Origin: Oscillospiraceae bacterium
Lineage (GTDB): Bacteria; Bacillota; Clostridia; Oscillospirales; Oscillospiraceae
Length of the DNA stretch: 64,000 nt
Reading direction: 5' to 3'
NCBI GenBank assembly: GCA_020025275.1
Contig: JAHHSI010000006.1
Span: 1-64,000, forward strand
Position 1 is the first letter of the stretch, and the number at the start of each line of letters is the position of its first letter. Below, in pieces: positions 16,982 through 25,833 of this stretch. The translations under genes and the position numbers were made by a program. The notes under the pieces are model-generated. The model saw nothing but the letters and a program-made list of their open reading frames with translations, was not told where the DNA came from and made no database searches.

Positions 16982-17992
16982 ATGGTAGAGAAAGTCATCA
17001 TTCTGGAACTGAAAGAGAGTTTTGCTCTGGCCATGCGGGAGGGCGGAGGTGTCGTGCAGATCCGTTTGAAGGATGGTATGGCGGTGGGCGATACCATCTA
17101 TATCCTGCCGGAGGATCTCTGTGTCGCCGAGGAAACGGGCAAGATCCTGCCCTTTGCCGATCAGACGAGGCGGACACGCCGGACGGAGCATGTTCGGCGT
17201 CTGGCGGCCATGGCGGCGGTAGTGCTGCTGGTGTGTACGCTGCTGCTGCCACGGTTTACGGAGCAAGCCTATGCGGTGGCCTCCTTTGAGGGACGCAATG
17301 CCGTGCAGGTGCAGCTGGATCGGGACGACCGTATTCTCAGTGTGACTTCGGTGGACGGGAAATTAGGCGAGGAAGAGCTTCGGTGGATGGAGGGACAGCG
17401 AGTGGAGGATCTGGGCGAGCCGCTGGTGCAGCTGTTGGGCGGCGGCCCGTTTCTGGTGGCCTATGCGCCGCAGGATACGTCTGCGGACACGCGGAAGATG
17501 GAGCAGGAACTGCGGTATCTCTTTGCACAGGAAGATCTGGTGTATTTCACCGGCCGCTGGGAGGATGTCGCCGGCGCTGAGGGGAAAGGGCTGCCGTTGG
17601 GCCGCTACCTCATGGGCCTTTTGATGACGGCGGAGGATTCCGAGCAGCTGGAGCGGATCTATGAGCGGTATCAGGATCTCTATGAAGATGCACTGGAGGA
17701 TCTGGAAGAGGAGGCCGAACACAGACCCGGACGGGAGGTGCCCGGCGGCAAGGCACTGGAGGACATGACCTTTGGCGAGTTGATGGCCCTCGTGAAGCAG
17801 GATGCCACATGGATGGACGATCTGGGTTTCCAGATCGCACTGTGGGATCGGGTGGACGATCTGGATGAAGAGGATGACGGCGATTCGTCCGAGGACGAGG
17901 AAGATGACGAGGACGAAGACAAAGACGAGGACGATGATGAAGAAGGCGACAAGGACGAGTCTGCGGACGAGGAAAAAGAAGACGATGCGTAA
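16982..17992 (+). CDS. rsgI: RsgI-type membrane anti-sigma factor with acidic tail
   Basis: This 336-residue protein has a cytoplasmic RsgI N-terminal domain (about 1-55, the SigI-binding part), an arginine-rich stretch, one transmembrane helix (about 73-90) and an outside part with the RsgI mid-domain pattern AYAVASFEGRNAVQVQLDRDDRILSVTSVDG. The last 45 or so residues are almost all Asp, Glu, Lys and Ser, a highly acidic disordered tail, in place of the carbohydrate-binding domains on cellulolytic RsgI proteins. Such a tail could bind cations or positively charged wall components. The gene is coupled to sigI; both likely respond to an envelope signal. Confidence 0.86.
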   Translation: MVEKVIILELKESFALAMREGGGVVQIRLKDGMAVGDTIYILPEDLCVAEETGKILPFADQTRRTRRTEHVRRLAAMAAVVLLVCTLLLPRFTEQAYAVASFEGRNAVQVQLDRDDRILSVTSVDGKLGEEELRWMEGQRVEDLGEPLVQLLGGGPFLVAYAPQDTSADTRKMEQELRYLFAQEDLVYFTGRWEDVAGAEGKGLPLGRYLMGLLMTAEDSEQLERIYERYQDLYEDALEDLEEEAEHRPGREVPGGKALEDMTFGELMALVKQDATWMDDLGFQIALWDRVDDLDEEDDGDSSEDEEDDEDEDKDEDDDEEGDKDESADEEKEDDA

Positions 17993-18010
17993 CGCACGTC
18001 CGGTATAGAG

Positions 18011-18043
18011 AAAAAGAGAGGACGAACACCGTCCTCTCTTTTT
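18011..18043 (+). terminator. Terminator after rsgI
   Basis: AAAAAGAGAGGAC and GTCCTCTCTTTTT around a 7-nt loop, ending in T5. Confidence 0.85.
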
Positions 18044-18156
18044 GCAGGGGAAGGGGCCTCTGCCCATACCACCCAATTTATACAAAAATTTCCGAAAAAT
18101 CTATGTAAAAATTGGCGATTCTTTTTTGAATTGTTCACAAATGGACGCCGTATTTA

Positions 18157-18165
18157 TGGTATGAT
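18157..18165 (+). promoter_or_regulatory. Extended -10 promoter candidate
   Basis: TGG-TATGAT directly upstream of the phospholipase C-like gene; no convincing -35. It sits in an AT-rich stretch (18070-18170). Confidence 0.45.
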
Positions 18166-18210
18166 AACAAACAATCGAGTCAACAAAGAGAAACGTTTGG
18201 AGGGAATCGC

Positions 18211-18765
18211 ATGAAACAGGAAAGCCATCGCCTGCTGGGGCATCATCTGCTCTCTCAGCTGCAAGCACAGCCGAGACGCCGGCATACCCGTGCCTTTTTG
18301 ATCGGCTGCGTTCAGCCCGACCGAAATCCCTTGTCCTATTTGAAGGGGTCCCTCCGTGCCCGTTGGTTTTATGGTCACAACTATCAGAATGCCGATCGGT
18401 GGATCGAGCGTCATATCGACCGGCTGTCCGCCAAGGAGACGTGGAATCTGTGGAACTACTATTGCATGGGGAAAGTGATCCACTACACATCGGACGCTTT
18501 CACCTATGTCCATAATAACTGTTTTCGGGATACCATTGCGGCCCACCGGGCCTATGAAGAGCAGCTGCAGGAGCAGTTTCTTCTTCGCCTGAACGCACCG
18601 GAGGGCGGCGAGGTAACGGATCTGGGTGGCTTGAATCAGGTGTTTCGTGCGGCCCACCGCACCTATCTGGAGGCCGAGGCCAATGTGCATCGGGATTGCC
18701 AGTATATTTTGCATATGACGGCATGGCTGTTTCGCCGCTTGTTCCCTGAAGCGGCGCCCTGCTAA
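18211..18765 (+). CDS. Zinc-dependent phospholipase C-like protein
   Basis: The 184-residue protein resembles the small cytoplasmic branch of the zinc-dependent phospholipase C/S1-P1 nuclease fold. His and Asp residues are spaced through helices: HRLLGHHLL, IGCVQPDRNPLSYLKG, WFYGHNYQNADRWIERHIDRL, MGKVIHYTSDAFTYVHNN and YLEAEANVHRDCQYILHM. The YYCMGKVIHYTSDAFTYVH segment is the most family-like. There is no signal peptide, unlike secreted PLC toxins, so a cytoplasmic or membrane-lipid role is more likely. Substrate unknown. GGAGGG precedes the ATG. It is a single gene between two terminators. Confidence 0.75.
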   Translation: MKQESHRLLGHHLLSQLQAQPRRRHTRAFLIGCVQPDRNPLSYLKGSLRARWFYGHNYQNADRWIERHIDRLSAKETWNLWNYYCMGKVIHYTSDAFTYVHNNCFRDTIAAHRAYEEQLQEQFLLRLNAPEGGEVTDLGGLNQVFRAAHRTYLEAEANVHRDCQYILHMTAWLFRRLFPEAAPC

Positions 18766-18777
18766 AAAACACAGCAG

Positions 18778-18807
18778 CTCCCCCGGTTCGGCCGGGGGAG
18801 TTTTTTT
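18778..18807 (+). terminator. Terminator
   Basis: CTCCCCCGG, a TTCG tetraloop region, then CCGGGGGAG and T7. A textbook intrinsic terminator. Confidence 0.92.
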
Positions 18808-18848
18808 GATGCAGTCGAGGGCGGAGTGAGGCAAAGTGCTGCGCCGGA

Positions 18849-18877
18849 TTGTATCGAACGGTGTGCTTTGCTATAAT
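18849..18877 (+). promoter_or_regulatory. Promoter of sbcDC
   Basis: TTGTAT at 18849-18854, 17-bp spacer, TATAAT at 18872-18877. The transcript would have a leader of about 20 nt before the sbcD start. Confidence 0.75.
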
Positions 18878-18905
18878 GGAGGAAATCAAAGAGGAGGGAA
18901 GACCA

Positions 18906-20042
18906 TTGAAATTAGTACATCTGGCCGACCTGCACATCGGAAAGCGGGTCAATGAAGTTTCTATGATCGAGGATCAGGCATATATATTGACCGAGATCAT
19001 CCACGGCATCGACGCGGTGGCGCCGGATGCGGTGCTGATCTCCGGCGATGTCTATGATAAGTCCGTACCGCCGGCGGAGGCAGTGACGCTTCTGGATGAT
19101 TTTCTCTGTCGACTGGCCCAACGCCGCCTGCCGGTGTTTCTCATTGCGGGCAACCACGACTCGGCAGAGCGGCTGTCGTTTGGGAACCGGCTCATGGAGC
19201 ACAGTGGGATCCACATTGCGCCGGCCTACGACGGCACCGTGCCGTCCTACACCTTGGAGGACGCCTATGGCCCCGTGGATTTTTATCTGCTCCCGTTCAT
19301 CAAGCCGGCCCACGTCCGACGCTTCTATCCCGAGGCGTCCATCGAGAGCTATACCGATGCCGTCCGTGTTGCGGTGGAGCATATGCCCATCGACCGGCGC
19401 CGCCGCAACGTGCTTCTGACCCATCAGTTCGTCACCGGTGCCCAGACCTGCGAGTCGGAGGAGATCAGCGTGGGCGGCAGTGATAACGTGGATGCCGCCG
19501 TGTTTGCGCCCTTTGACTATGTGGCGCTGGGCCATCTCCACGGTCCTCAGAATGTGGGCTCCAACCGCATCCGCTATTGCGGCACCCCACTCAAGTACTC
19601 TTTTTCCGAAGCGGAGCACTATAAGAGCCTGACGGTGGTGGAACTGGGCGAAACGGGGGACGTGCATCTGGAGACGCTGCCGCTGCAGCCAAAGCACGAT
19701 ATGCGCCGGATCCGGGGCAGTTTTGCCCAGCTGACGGATCAGGCGTTCTACCAAAACACTGACAGGGAGGCGTACCTCCATGTGATCCTCACGGATGAAG
19801 AGGATGTGCCGGAGGCCATGGGGCGGCTGCGTGTGCTGTACCCCCGGATGATGAAGCTGAGCTATGATAATACCCGGACCCGCACGAGCCAAAGCGTTGA
19901 CGGCGCAGCAGATGTGAAGGATAAGACGCCGCTGGAGCTCTTTGAAGAACTCTATGAAACACAGAACAATCAGCCCATGAGCGACGTGCAGCGCACCTGT
20001 GTGCAGACGTTGATAGAGGAGATTTGGGAGGGAAGTAGATGA
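18906..20042 (+). CDS. sbcD: Exonuclease SbcCD subunit D
   Basis: This is the Mre11-like nuclease subunit of the SbcCD complex, which opens DNA hairpins and processes blocked ends and palindromes. It is 378 residues with the metallophosphoesterase motifs in order: DLHIGK (D8, H10), SGDVYD, AGNHDS, LLTHQF and ALGHLHGPQ. I chose the TTG at 18906 because GAGGAGGGA lies at the right distance and the family starts with KLVHLADLHIGK; the ATG at 18849 would overlap the promoter. Its stop overlaps the sbcC start as ATGA. Confidence 0.95.
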   Translation: MKLVHLADLHIGKRVNEVSMIEDQAYILTEIIHGIDAVAPDAVLISGDVYDKSVPPAEAVTLLDDFLCRLAQRRLPVFLIAGNHDSAERLSFGNRLMEHSGIHIAPAYDGTVPSYTLEDAYGPVDFYLLPFIKPAHVRRFYPEASIESYTDAVRVAVEHMPIDRRRRNVLLTHQFVTGAQTCESEEISVGGSDNVDAAVFAPFDYVALGHLHGPQNVGSNRIRYCGTPLKYSFSEAEHYKSLTVVELGETGDVHLETLPLQPKHDMRRIRGSFAQLTDQAFYQNTDREAYLHVILTDEEDVPEAMGRLRVLYPRMMKLSYDNTRTRTSQSVDGAADVKDKTPLELFEELYETQNNQPMSDVQRTCVQTLIEEIWEGSR

Positions 20043-22798
20043 GACCGCTGCAATTGACCATCTGCGGCTTCGGCCCCTATGCCGATGTGCAGACACTGGA
20101 TTTTGAACAACTGGGACAAAGCGGATTGTACCTGATCGGCGGGGATACCGGAGCGGGCAAGACCACCATTTTCGATGCGGTGACCTATGCCCTCTTTGGA
20201 AAGCCCAGCGGCAGCAGCCGCACGGCGGCCATGCTGCGCTCTTGTTATGCGTCGCCGGACACCCCCACCTATGTGGAGCTGACCTTCGCCTATGACGGCA
20301 AGACCTACACCGTGCGCCGCAATCCGGAGTATGAGCGGGCCAAGAAGAGCGGTACCGGAACTACGAAACAGACGGCCGATGCACAGCTGACCTACCCCGA
20401 CGGGCGCATCCTGACAAAGCAGAGCGAGGTGGAACAGGCCATTCAGGACATCATTCACCTGACACGGGAGCAGTTTTCGCAGGTGGCTATGATCTCGCAG
20501 GGCGATTTTCGCCAGCTGCTGCAGGCTGACACCAAGGCACGGCAGAAAATTTTTCGGGATATTTTCTGCACGTCCCAGTATCTGGAGCTGCAGGATCGTC
20601 TGAAAGACGAGTCCGGCAAGCTCAAGCGCAGCCGAGAGGAAGGAGTGCGCAGCATCCGCCAGTATGTGGAGGGCATCGTCTGCGGGGAGGACTCCCGGTT
20701 TGCGGCGGAGGTGCGCCGTGCACGGGAAGGGGAACTGCCGGGCATGGAGGTCATGTCCCTGCTTGCTCAGCTGCTGGAGGAAGAAGATCGGGCCGGTGCG
20801 GCAGTGGATCAGGAACTTCGGCAAATCGACGAGGAGATGGAACGGGTGGTGGCGGCGCTGACACAGGCGGTGGCGCAGCAGGAGGCCGAACGCCGGCTTG
20901 GGCAGCAGCGCACGGCGGCGGAAAAGCAGGAGCAGCAGCTTGCGGAGCTGGAAAAAGCGCTGTTGGCCGCCCGGGACACGCAGCAGGAGCAGCTCCAACA
21001 GCAGATTGCGGCCCTGGGGCTCCTGCTGCCGTCCTACGAGAGCCTTGAACAGAAAACGGGAGAGCTTGTCCGACAGGAGCGGCAGCAGAGCGCCGCACAG
21101 CGGAAGCAGGAAACGGCATGGCAGCGCCACGGTGCACTGGAAGCGGAGATCACCCGGCTGCAGCAGGAGCGGCGTGCGTTGGAGACGGTCGGCGCGGAAA
21201 AGGTGCAGCTGCTGGGGGAACAGCAGACGCACGTGGAGATGCGGCAGAAGCTGAAAAAGCTGTCTGCGGATTTCCGGGCACTGCAACAAGAGCAGACTGC
21301 CTTGGAAAGGCTGCAAAAGGCGTATCGTGATAGCACAACCGTCGCCGAGGCGCTGTGGCAGACGTATGAGCAAAAGCATCGGGCGTTTTTGGATGAACAG
21401 GCCGGCATCATGGCCTTGACACTGGAACCGGGGCTGCCCTGCCCTGTGTGCGGAGCTACGGAGCACCCCTGTCTGGCGGCGCTTTCCCAACAGGCGCCCA
21501 CCGAGGCGGAGGTGAAGAGAGCCAAGGCTGAGTATGAAACGGCCCGTGCGGCGGCGGAGACCGCCAGTGCAGAGGCGGGAAAACAAGCCGGCCTTGTGAC
21601 TGCAGCAGCAGAGAACGTCCGTGAGCAAGCGCAAGCGCTGTTGGGGGATGTGGCGGAGGCTACGATCCCTGCGGAGGTACAGACCCGGTTGCGGGGCGTG
21701 GAAGCGGCGATGGCGGCATTGGAGACGCAGCTGCGGGAGATGGAGCGTCAGGAGCAGCGACGGGTGCTGCTGGATGGGCTGATCCCTCAAAAGGAGGCGG
21801 AACGTCTGCGGGTGCAGGCGGATCTCGATGCGTCCAAGGAGGAGCTGGCGGGGATGGACGCCACCATCGCCGGACTGCGCCGACAGCTGCAGGAACTGCA
21901 GGGGACGCTGCCCTATGCCCGGCGGGCGGACGCGCAGCGGGAAAAGGAGGCGCTGGAGCGGCAGCTGCAGCAGCGAATGGCGGCGCATCAAAATGCAGAG
22001 CAGGCCTATAACAAGGGGAAGGAGCAGAGAGCTGCCCTGCGCTCGGCGGTAGAGCAGCTGGAAAAGCAGGTAGCTCAGGGCGAGGAGGTGGATCTGGAGC
22101 GGCTGCAGGAGCAGAAAGAGACCCTGACAAGGCGGCAGAGTGCCCTGCGGGAGAGACACAAGAACGTCCATGCCCTCCGTATATCCAATCAAAATGCACT
22201 CGATCATATTGCGGACAAGGCGCAGAAACTGGAGGAACTGGAGGAGAAGTGCTCGTGGTTATCGGCGCTTTCCGATACGGCAAACGGCACGTTGGCCGGC
22301 AAAGACAAGGTGATGCTGGAGACCTATATCCAGACCACCTATTTTGACCGGATTTTGGAGCGGGCCAATCTGCGGCTGCAAAAGATGTCCGGCGGGCAGT
22401 ATGATCTGAAGCGGCGTCGGACGGCAGATCGCCGAAACGCACAGAGTGGTCTGGAACTGGATATTGTGGACCACATCAATACCACGGAGCGCAGCGTCAA
22501 TTCCCTGTCCGGCGGTGAAGCGTTTTTGGCATCGCTGGCGCTGGCGCTGGGGCTCTCGGATGAGGTGCAGATGTCCACCGGAATTCGTCTGGATACGCTT
22601 TTTGTGGATGAGGGGTTTGGCTCCTTGGACGGCGAGGCGCTCAACAAGGCCTACCACACGCTGGCAGGGCTCACGGAGGGGAACCGACTGGTGGGGATCA
22701 TCTCCCACGTGTCGGAACTGAAGGAGAAAATCGACAAACAGATCGTGGTCACCAAAGATCGCAGCGGCAGCAGCCATGCGCAGATCCTCTGTCCATAG
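20039..22798 (+). CDS. sbcC: Exonuclease SbcCD subunit C (SMC/Rad50-like ATPase)
   Basis: This is the Rad50-like partner of SbcD: an ABC-type ATPase with long coiled-coil arms. The protein is 919 residues. Walker A is GGDTGAGKTT near residue 37-46, Q-rich coiled coils run about 180-460 and 490-750, and the zinc hook CPVC is near residue 468. The C-terminal lobe has the signature NSLSGGEAFLASLALALGL and Walker B TLFVDEGFGSLD. All catalytic pieces are present. The Gln/Glu/Arg-rich arms make all other frames long and misleading. Confidence 0.96.
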   Translation: MRPLQLTICGFGPYADVQTLDFEQLGQSGLYLIGGDTGAGKTTIFDAVTYALFGKPSGSSRTAAMLRSCYASPDTPTYVELTFAYDGKTYTVRRNPEYERAKKSGTGTTKQTADAQLTYPDGRILTKQSEVEQAIQDIIHLTREQFSQVAMISQGDFRQLLQADTKARQKIFRDIFCTSQYLELQDRLKDESGKLKRSREEGVRSIRQYVEGIVCGEDSRFAAEVRRAREGELPGMEVMSLLAQLLEEEDRAGAAVDQELRQIDEEMERVVAALTQAVAQQEAERRLGQQRTAAEKQEQQLAELEKALLAARDTQQEQLQQQIAALGLLLPSYESLEQKTGELVRQERQQSAAQRKQETAWQRHGALEAEITRLQQERRALETVGAEKVQLLGEQQTHVEMRQKLKKLSADFRALQQEQTALERLQKAYRDSTTVAEALWQTYEQKHRAFLDEQAGIMALTLEPGLPCPVCGATEHPCLAALSQQAPTEAEVKRAKAEYETARAAAETASAEAGKQAGLVTAAAENVREQAQALLGDVAEATIPAEVQTRLRGVEAAMAALETQLREMERQEQRRVLLDGLIPQKEAERLRVQADLDASKEELAGMDATIAGLRRQLQELQGTLPYARRADAQREKEALERQLQQRMAAHQNAEQAYNKGKEQRAALRSAVEQLEKQVAQGEEVDLERLQEQKETLTRRQSALRERHKNVHALRISNQNALDHIADKAQKLEELEEKCSWLSALSDTANGTLAGKDKVMLETYIQTTYFDRILERANLRLQKMSGGQYDLKRRRTADRRNAQSGLELDIVDHINTTERSVNSLSGGEAFLASLALALGLSDEVQMSTGIRLDTLFVDEGFGSLDGEALNKAYHTLAGLTEGNRLVGIISHVSELKEKIDKQIVVTKDRSGSSHAQILCP

Positions 22799-22800
22799 CG

Positions 22801-22839
22801 AAAAAAGAGAGACGGCCCTCTGGGCCGTCTCTCTTTTTT
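22801..22839 (+). terminator. Terminator after sbcC
   Basis: AAAAAAGAGAGACGGCCC and GGGCCGTCTCTCTTTTTT, 18-bp arms, two bases after the stop codon. Confidence 0.9.
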
Positions 22840-23378
22840 GGATACCGCACCGACGGTTTCGGAGGGAAAGAGGGTGAGGGAGGTGACCGCCGGCAGGGCG
22901 ATGGAGGAGGGAAGTGCGTACCGATCCGAGAGGAGAGACGGAGGGAAACGGGACCTTGAGATAATTTTGCATACAAATGAAATAAAATACAACAATGAGA
23001 GTTTTTTCTCATGATATGCTCCTGTGTCCGGAGACACGAAATCTTGCTGTGCGAGGAGGAGGGTAAAAATAATGTGTGCATTTTTTTGGCATATTTCTTT
23101 ATTATAGTAAAGTCTTAAAAAGTGAAAGTTTTTTATCACTTTAAGAGAAACAGTCGCAGAGGCAATTCTTCGTCCTCATCCGCCTGCGGCGGCCGGAAGG
23201 CGAAAACGGTGTGCCGGCGCACTCCGATCGGTGAGCGACCTCTTAGATAAAACCAGTAAAAAATATGTGCATTTTTTACAAAAAGGAACCAAAAACTGCT
23301 TTTGGTCATTATATATAACGACGGCGTACGGAAAGCGTGTGCTTTTTACGTGCCGAAAGGGTGGTTTCGGTGATTAAA
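22840..23378. other. Long AT-rich non-coding region upstream of MFS gene
   Basis: No gene is seen. Notable pieces are: two near copies of a TGTGCATTTTTT motif (23072-23087 and 23263-23277), and an imperfect inverted repeat at 23113-23145 (CTTAAAAAGTGA and TCACTTTAAG). Base composition drops sharply in GC compared with the neighbours. It is most likely a control region for the MFS gene. Confidence 0.5.
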
Positions 23379-23407
23379 TTGACATGAATTGTCGGAGACG
23401 GTATACT
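23379..23407 (+). promoter_or_regulatory. Consensus promoter of the MFS gene
   Basis: TTGACA at 23379-23384, 17-bp spacer, TATACT at 23402-23407. A near-perfect housekeeping promoter. The transcript would carry a leader of about 200-250 nt before the coding region. Between 23408 and 23590 I see only a short direct repeat, CACTGT-N3-CACTGT, near 23456. Confidence 0.8.
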
Positions 23408-23601
23408 TAAAGACACATAAGCGATGTGTGCCCGTTGAAAGTGAAACTTTTGGGACACTGTACGCACTGTCTTGAGAAAGATAATTTGAACAAAAAGGAA
23501 AGATTGGGAGGTGTGCGATCAGCTGGTGTAAGCGAATTTCGAGACCCGTTGGTATGTATTTTAGCAATGTGTGAACTTGTAGCCAAAGCCAGAGAGGAGG
23601 T

Positions 23602-23624
23602 TATACATTCAGCCTGAATGTATA
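23602..23624 (+). promoter_or_regulatory. Palindrome at the MFS ribosome site and start
   Basis: TATACATTCAG and CTGAATGTATA, perfect 11-bp arms around one C. It begins one base after the GAGAGGAGG ribosome site and includes the first possible start codon (23618). It could be an operator or an RNA hairpin that controls translation. Confidence 0.65.
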
Positions 23625-25063
23625 GGATTATGAAGAATAACGAAGTAGGTAATGGCGGAAATTACATGAAGGGATTTATCCCTTTTGCAATTGCCGCAGC
23701 TGTCCTTAGTCTGTGTGGTGGATTCACCGCCGCAGTACCTGCATCCATTGCAGAGTCCTGGGGAATGGGCGAGTCCAACGCAACCACGTGGATTACACTC
23801 GCGTTTGCTTTCGGTTCTGCCGGAATGGCCCCCATTATGGGAAAACTTGGTGACGTGTTAGGTCGTCGAACGGCCATCTTGATCGGTATCGCCATTTTTG
23901 GTGTTGGTGAGCTGCTCATTGGCCTATGTCCCGTTGGAGCGTTTATTCCTCTCCTGTTGTTCCGCTTCATTTTAGGCAGCGGAGCTTCCATGATTGCCCC
24001 TGTAGTCATTAGTTATATTTTGACCGAATTCCCTCAGGATAAGATGGGAAAAGGACTTTCCATCTACATGTTTATCGCTTCGGCCATGGTCATCTTCGGG
24101 CCTACGTTGGGCGGTATCGTGATCAAACATTCGGGTTGGCGCCTGGTGATGTACATCTGCGTGGCCCTGTGTGTCATTGCGTTCCTGCTGTGCATGGCCA
24201 TGGTGAAGAAGGGTGCCTCGGATAAGAAGTGCCTGGCTGGCTTCGATGTCGCCGGTTCCGTACTCGTGCTGATCTTCTTCTCTCTGTTCCTGTGCATCCC
24301 GTCCTTCGGACAGAGCTCCGGATGGTCCTCCAAGGAGACCCTCATCTGCATCGGCGCCGCTGTGTTGGCTCTGCTCCTGATGGTCATGAGAGAGAAGCGC
24401 GCTGCCATGCCGATCCTGAACGGCAAGTTCATGGCGCGCAAGCAGTTCATTCTCCCCGTCATCGCGCTGTTCCTGACGCAGGGTTTGATGCAGTCCTGCA
24501 TGACCAACATCATTGTGTTCGTGCAGTTTACCCAGAATGATCCCACGCTTTCCGGCATCGCTACCTCAGTCATGTACATCGGCATGGCCGTGGGCTCCAT
24601 TGCGATTGGCCCCTTGGCCGATAAGAGAGAACCCCGTGGTGTGGCGGCCGGTGCGCTGGTGCTGGTGGCAGCCGGTGCTGCGGTGCAGCTGGTGTTCAAT
24701 GGGACCACCAGTCTGGCGATCTTCAGCCTGTCCCTGTTCCTGATCGGTCTGGGCTTGGGCGGCAACGCCACCATCTTCATGAAGGTGGCACTGTCCGGTC
24801 TGGATGCGGCGTCTGCAGGTGCCGGAACCGGTACATATAACATGTTCCGTGATATGTCCGCCCCGTTTGGTGTTGCCGTGTTTGTCCCCATGTTTACCTC
24901 CGGGATGCAGCAGCGCATCGCTTCCGGCATGGAAGTGGTACCTGCAGCTGTGACCGCGATCCATAGGACCGCATGGGTGCAGATCGTCTGCGTGATCATA
25001 GGCATTGTGGTCTGCTTCCTGCTTCCTAAGATCTACGCCAAGAAGGAAAAGACCTGCGCTTAA
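23618..25063 (+). CDS. MFS transporter, DHA2 (14-TM) type
   Basis: The protein has 481 residues from the first ATG, 12-14 hydrophobic helices and the MFS loop 2-3 signature GKLGDVLGRRTAILIG, so it is a proton-coupled facilitator of the EmrB/QacA group. The true start is uncertain. The ATG at 23618 is 17 nt from the strong ribosome site and inside a palindrome; 23630 and 23666 are in frame, and 23666 (MKGFIPFAIAAAVLSL) begins right at the first helix. Substrate unknown. It is convergent with a GntR regulator, beyond which lie genes for 2-hydroxyacid and 2-oxoacid breakdown. Import or export of such an acid is a plausible inference. Confidence 0.9.
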   Translation: MYRIMKNNEVGNGGNYMKGFIPFAIAAAVLSLCGGFTAAVPASIAESWGMGESNATTWITLAFAFGSAGMAPIMGKLGDVLGRRTAILIGIAIFGVGELLIGLCPVGAFIPLLLFRFILGSGASMIAPVVISYILTEFPQDKMGKGLSIYMFIASAMVIFGPTLGGIVIKHSGWRLVMYICVALCVIAFLLCMAMVKKGASDKKCLAGFDVAGSVLVLIFFSLFLCIPSFGQSSGWSSKETLICIGAAVLALLLMVMREKRAAMPILNGKFMARKQFILPVIALFLTQGLMQSCMTNIIVFVQFTQNDPTLSGIATSVMYIGMAVGSIAIGPLADKREPRGVAAGALVLVAAGAAVQLVFNGTTSLAIFSLSLFLIGLGLGGNATIFMKVALSGLDAASAGAGTGTYNMFRDMSAPFGVAVFVPMFTSGMQQRIASGMEVVPAAVTAIHRTAWVQIVCVIIGIVVCFLLPKIYAKKEKTCA

Positions 25064-25071
25064 AAAAACTG

Positions 25072-25103
25072 CCGGGGGACAGGATCTCCTGTCTCCCGGC
25101 GGG
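25072..25103. terminator. Bidirectional terminator between convergent genes
   Basis: GCCGGGGGACAGG and CCTGTCTCCCGGC around ATCT, with A7 on the left. It serves both the MFS gene and gntR. Confidence 0.8.
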
Positions 25104-25112
25104 GAAGTCATA

Positions 25113-25772
25113 TCAAAAGAGCATTAAGCTGGAGTAATGGGCATCCACCGCAGCGACGACAGCCTCAGGGTTTCGGCTCTTGATGGCCAGATAGATGCGT
25201 TGGTGCTGATGTAAAAGCCGCTTGAGGAGATGTTCATCCACGGTGTTGCTGAAGGCAACAAAGCGGAAGAGGTTTTGGTACCGCTGGTATGTCTCCTTCA
25301 ATAAAGGATTGTGGGCGACATCCACAATGATGAGGTGGAACTCCATATCACATTCTTGGAACTTCAGGTAATCGTGGGCGTGCAGTGCATCGCACATTTG
25401 CTGCACATTCTGATGGAGAAGCTCAAGTTTTTCTTTGGAGATGTCATAGATGGCCTGGCTGGTGGCCAGCAGATCAAGCTGGCGCTTAAACGTGTAGATG
25501 TTTCCCATGAAGTAGGGATCGGCGTCACGGACAAAAAACGAGCCATCCTCATTCTTGACGAGAAATCCTTCCTTCTCCAACCGTTCCAGAGCGATTTTGA
25601 TGGGTCCTCTGCTGAGATTGAATTCAGAACCTAATTTGCCCTGGCTGATTTTCTCACCGCCTTTGATGGTGTGGGACAGGAGATCAGAAAGGACAACCTC
25701 GTATACCAGTTCTTGGTTCGAGATGAAGGGGCTGTCTGACTGGATCTGAGCAATCAATTCTTTACGCGTCAT
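25113..25772 (-). CDS. GntR family regulator, FCD/FadR subfamily
   Basis: The 219-residue protein has an N-terminal winged helix-turn-helix (about 25-90; GGEKISQGKLGSEFNLSRGPIKIALERLEKEGFLVKNEDGSFFV) and an all-helical FCD effector domain. The latter has the metal-site His residues in MEFHLIIVD and in the LLHQHQRIYLAIKSRN segment. FCD regulators usually sense small carboxylic acids such as lactate, gluconate or other hydroxyacids and bind TTGTAT/ATACAA-type dyads. Such a dyad overlaps its own promoter. It lies divergent to the 2-hydroxyacid dehydrogenase gene and convergent to the MFS gene, so it likely controls both sides. GGAGGT precedes the ATG. Confidence 0.93.
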   Translation of the reverse strand: MTRKELIAQIQSDSPFISNQELVYEVVLSDLLSHTIKGGEKISQGKLGSEFNLSRGPIKIALERLEKEGFLVKNEDGSFFVRDADPYFMGNIYTFKRQLDLLATSQAIYDISKEKLELLHQNVQQMCDALHAHDYLKFQECDMEFHLIIVDVAHNPLLKETYQRYQNLFRFVAFSNTVDEHLLKRLLHQHQRIYLAIKSRNPEAVVAAVDAHYSSLMLF

Positions 25773-25833
25773 AAGTATCTAACCTCCATATGGTTTAATG
25801 CAAAAAGCGGAAACAACGATAAACGGTTCGACC

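Noticed and set aside
19970..22207. 745-codon minus-strand frame
   Set aside because: It is the shadow of sbcC, whose Glu/Gln/Leu-rich coiled coils give long open antisense frames rich in Leu/Gln.
23426..23617. 63-codon frame in the MFS leader
   Set aside because: GTG start only a few bases after the transcription start, no ribosome site, and no protein-like pattern. Left as non-coding.
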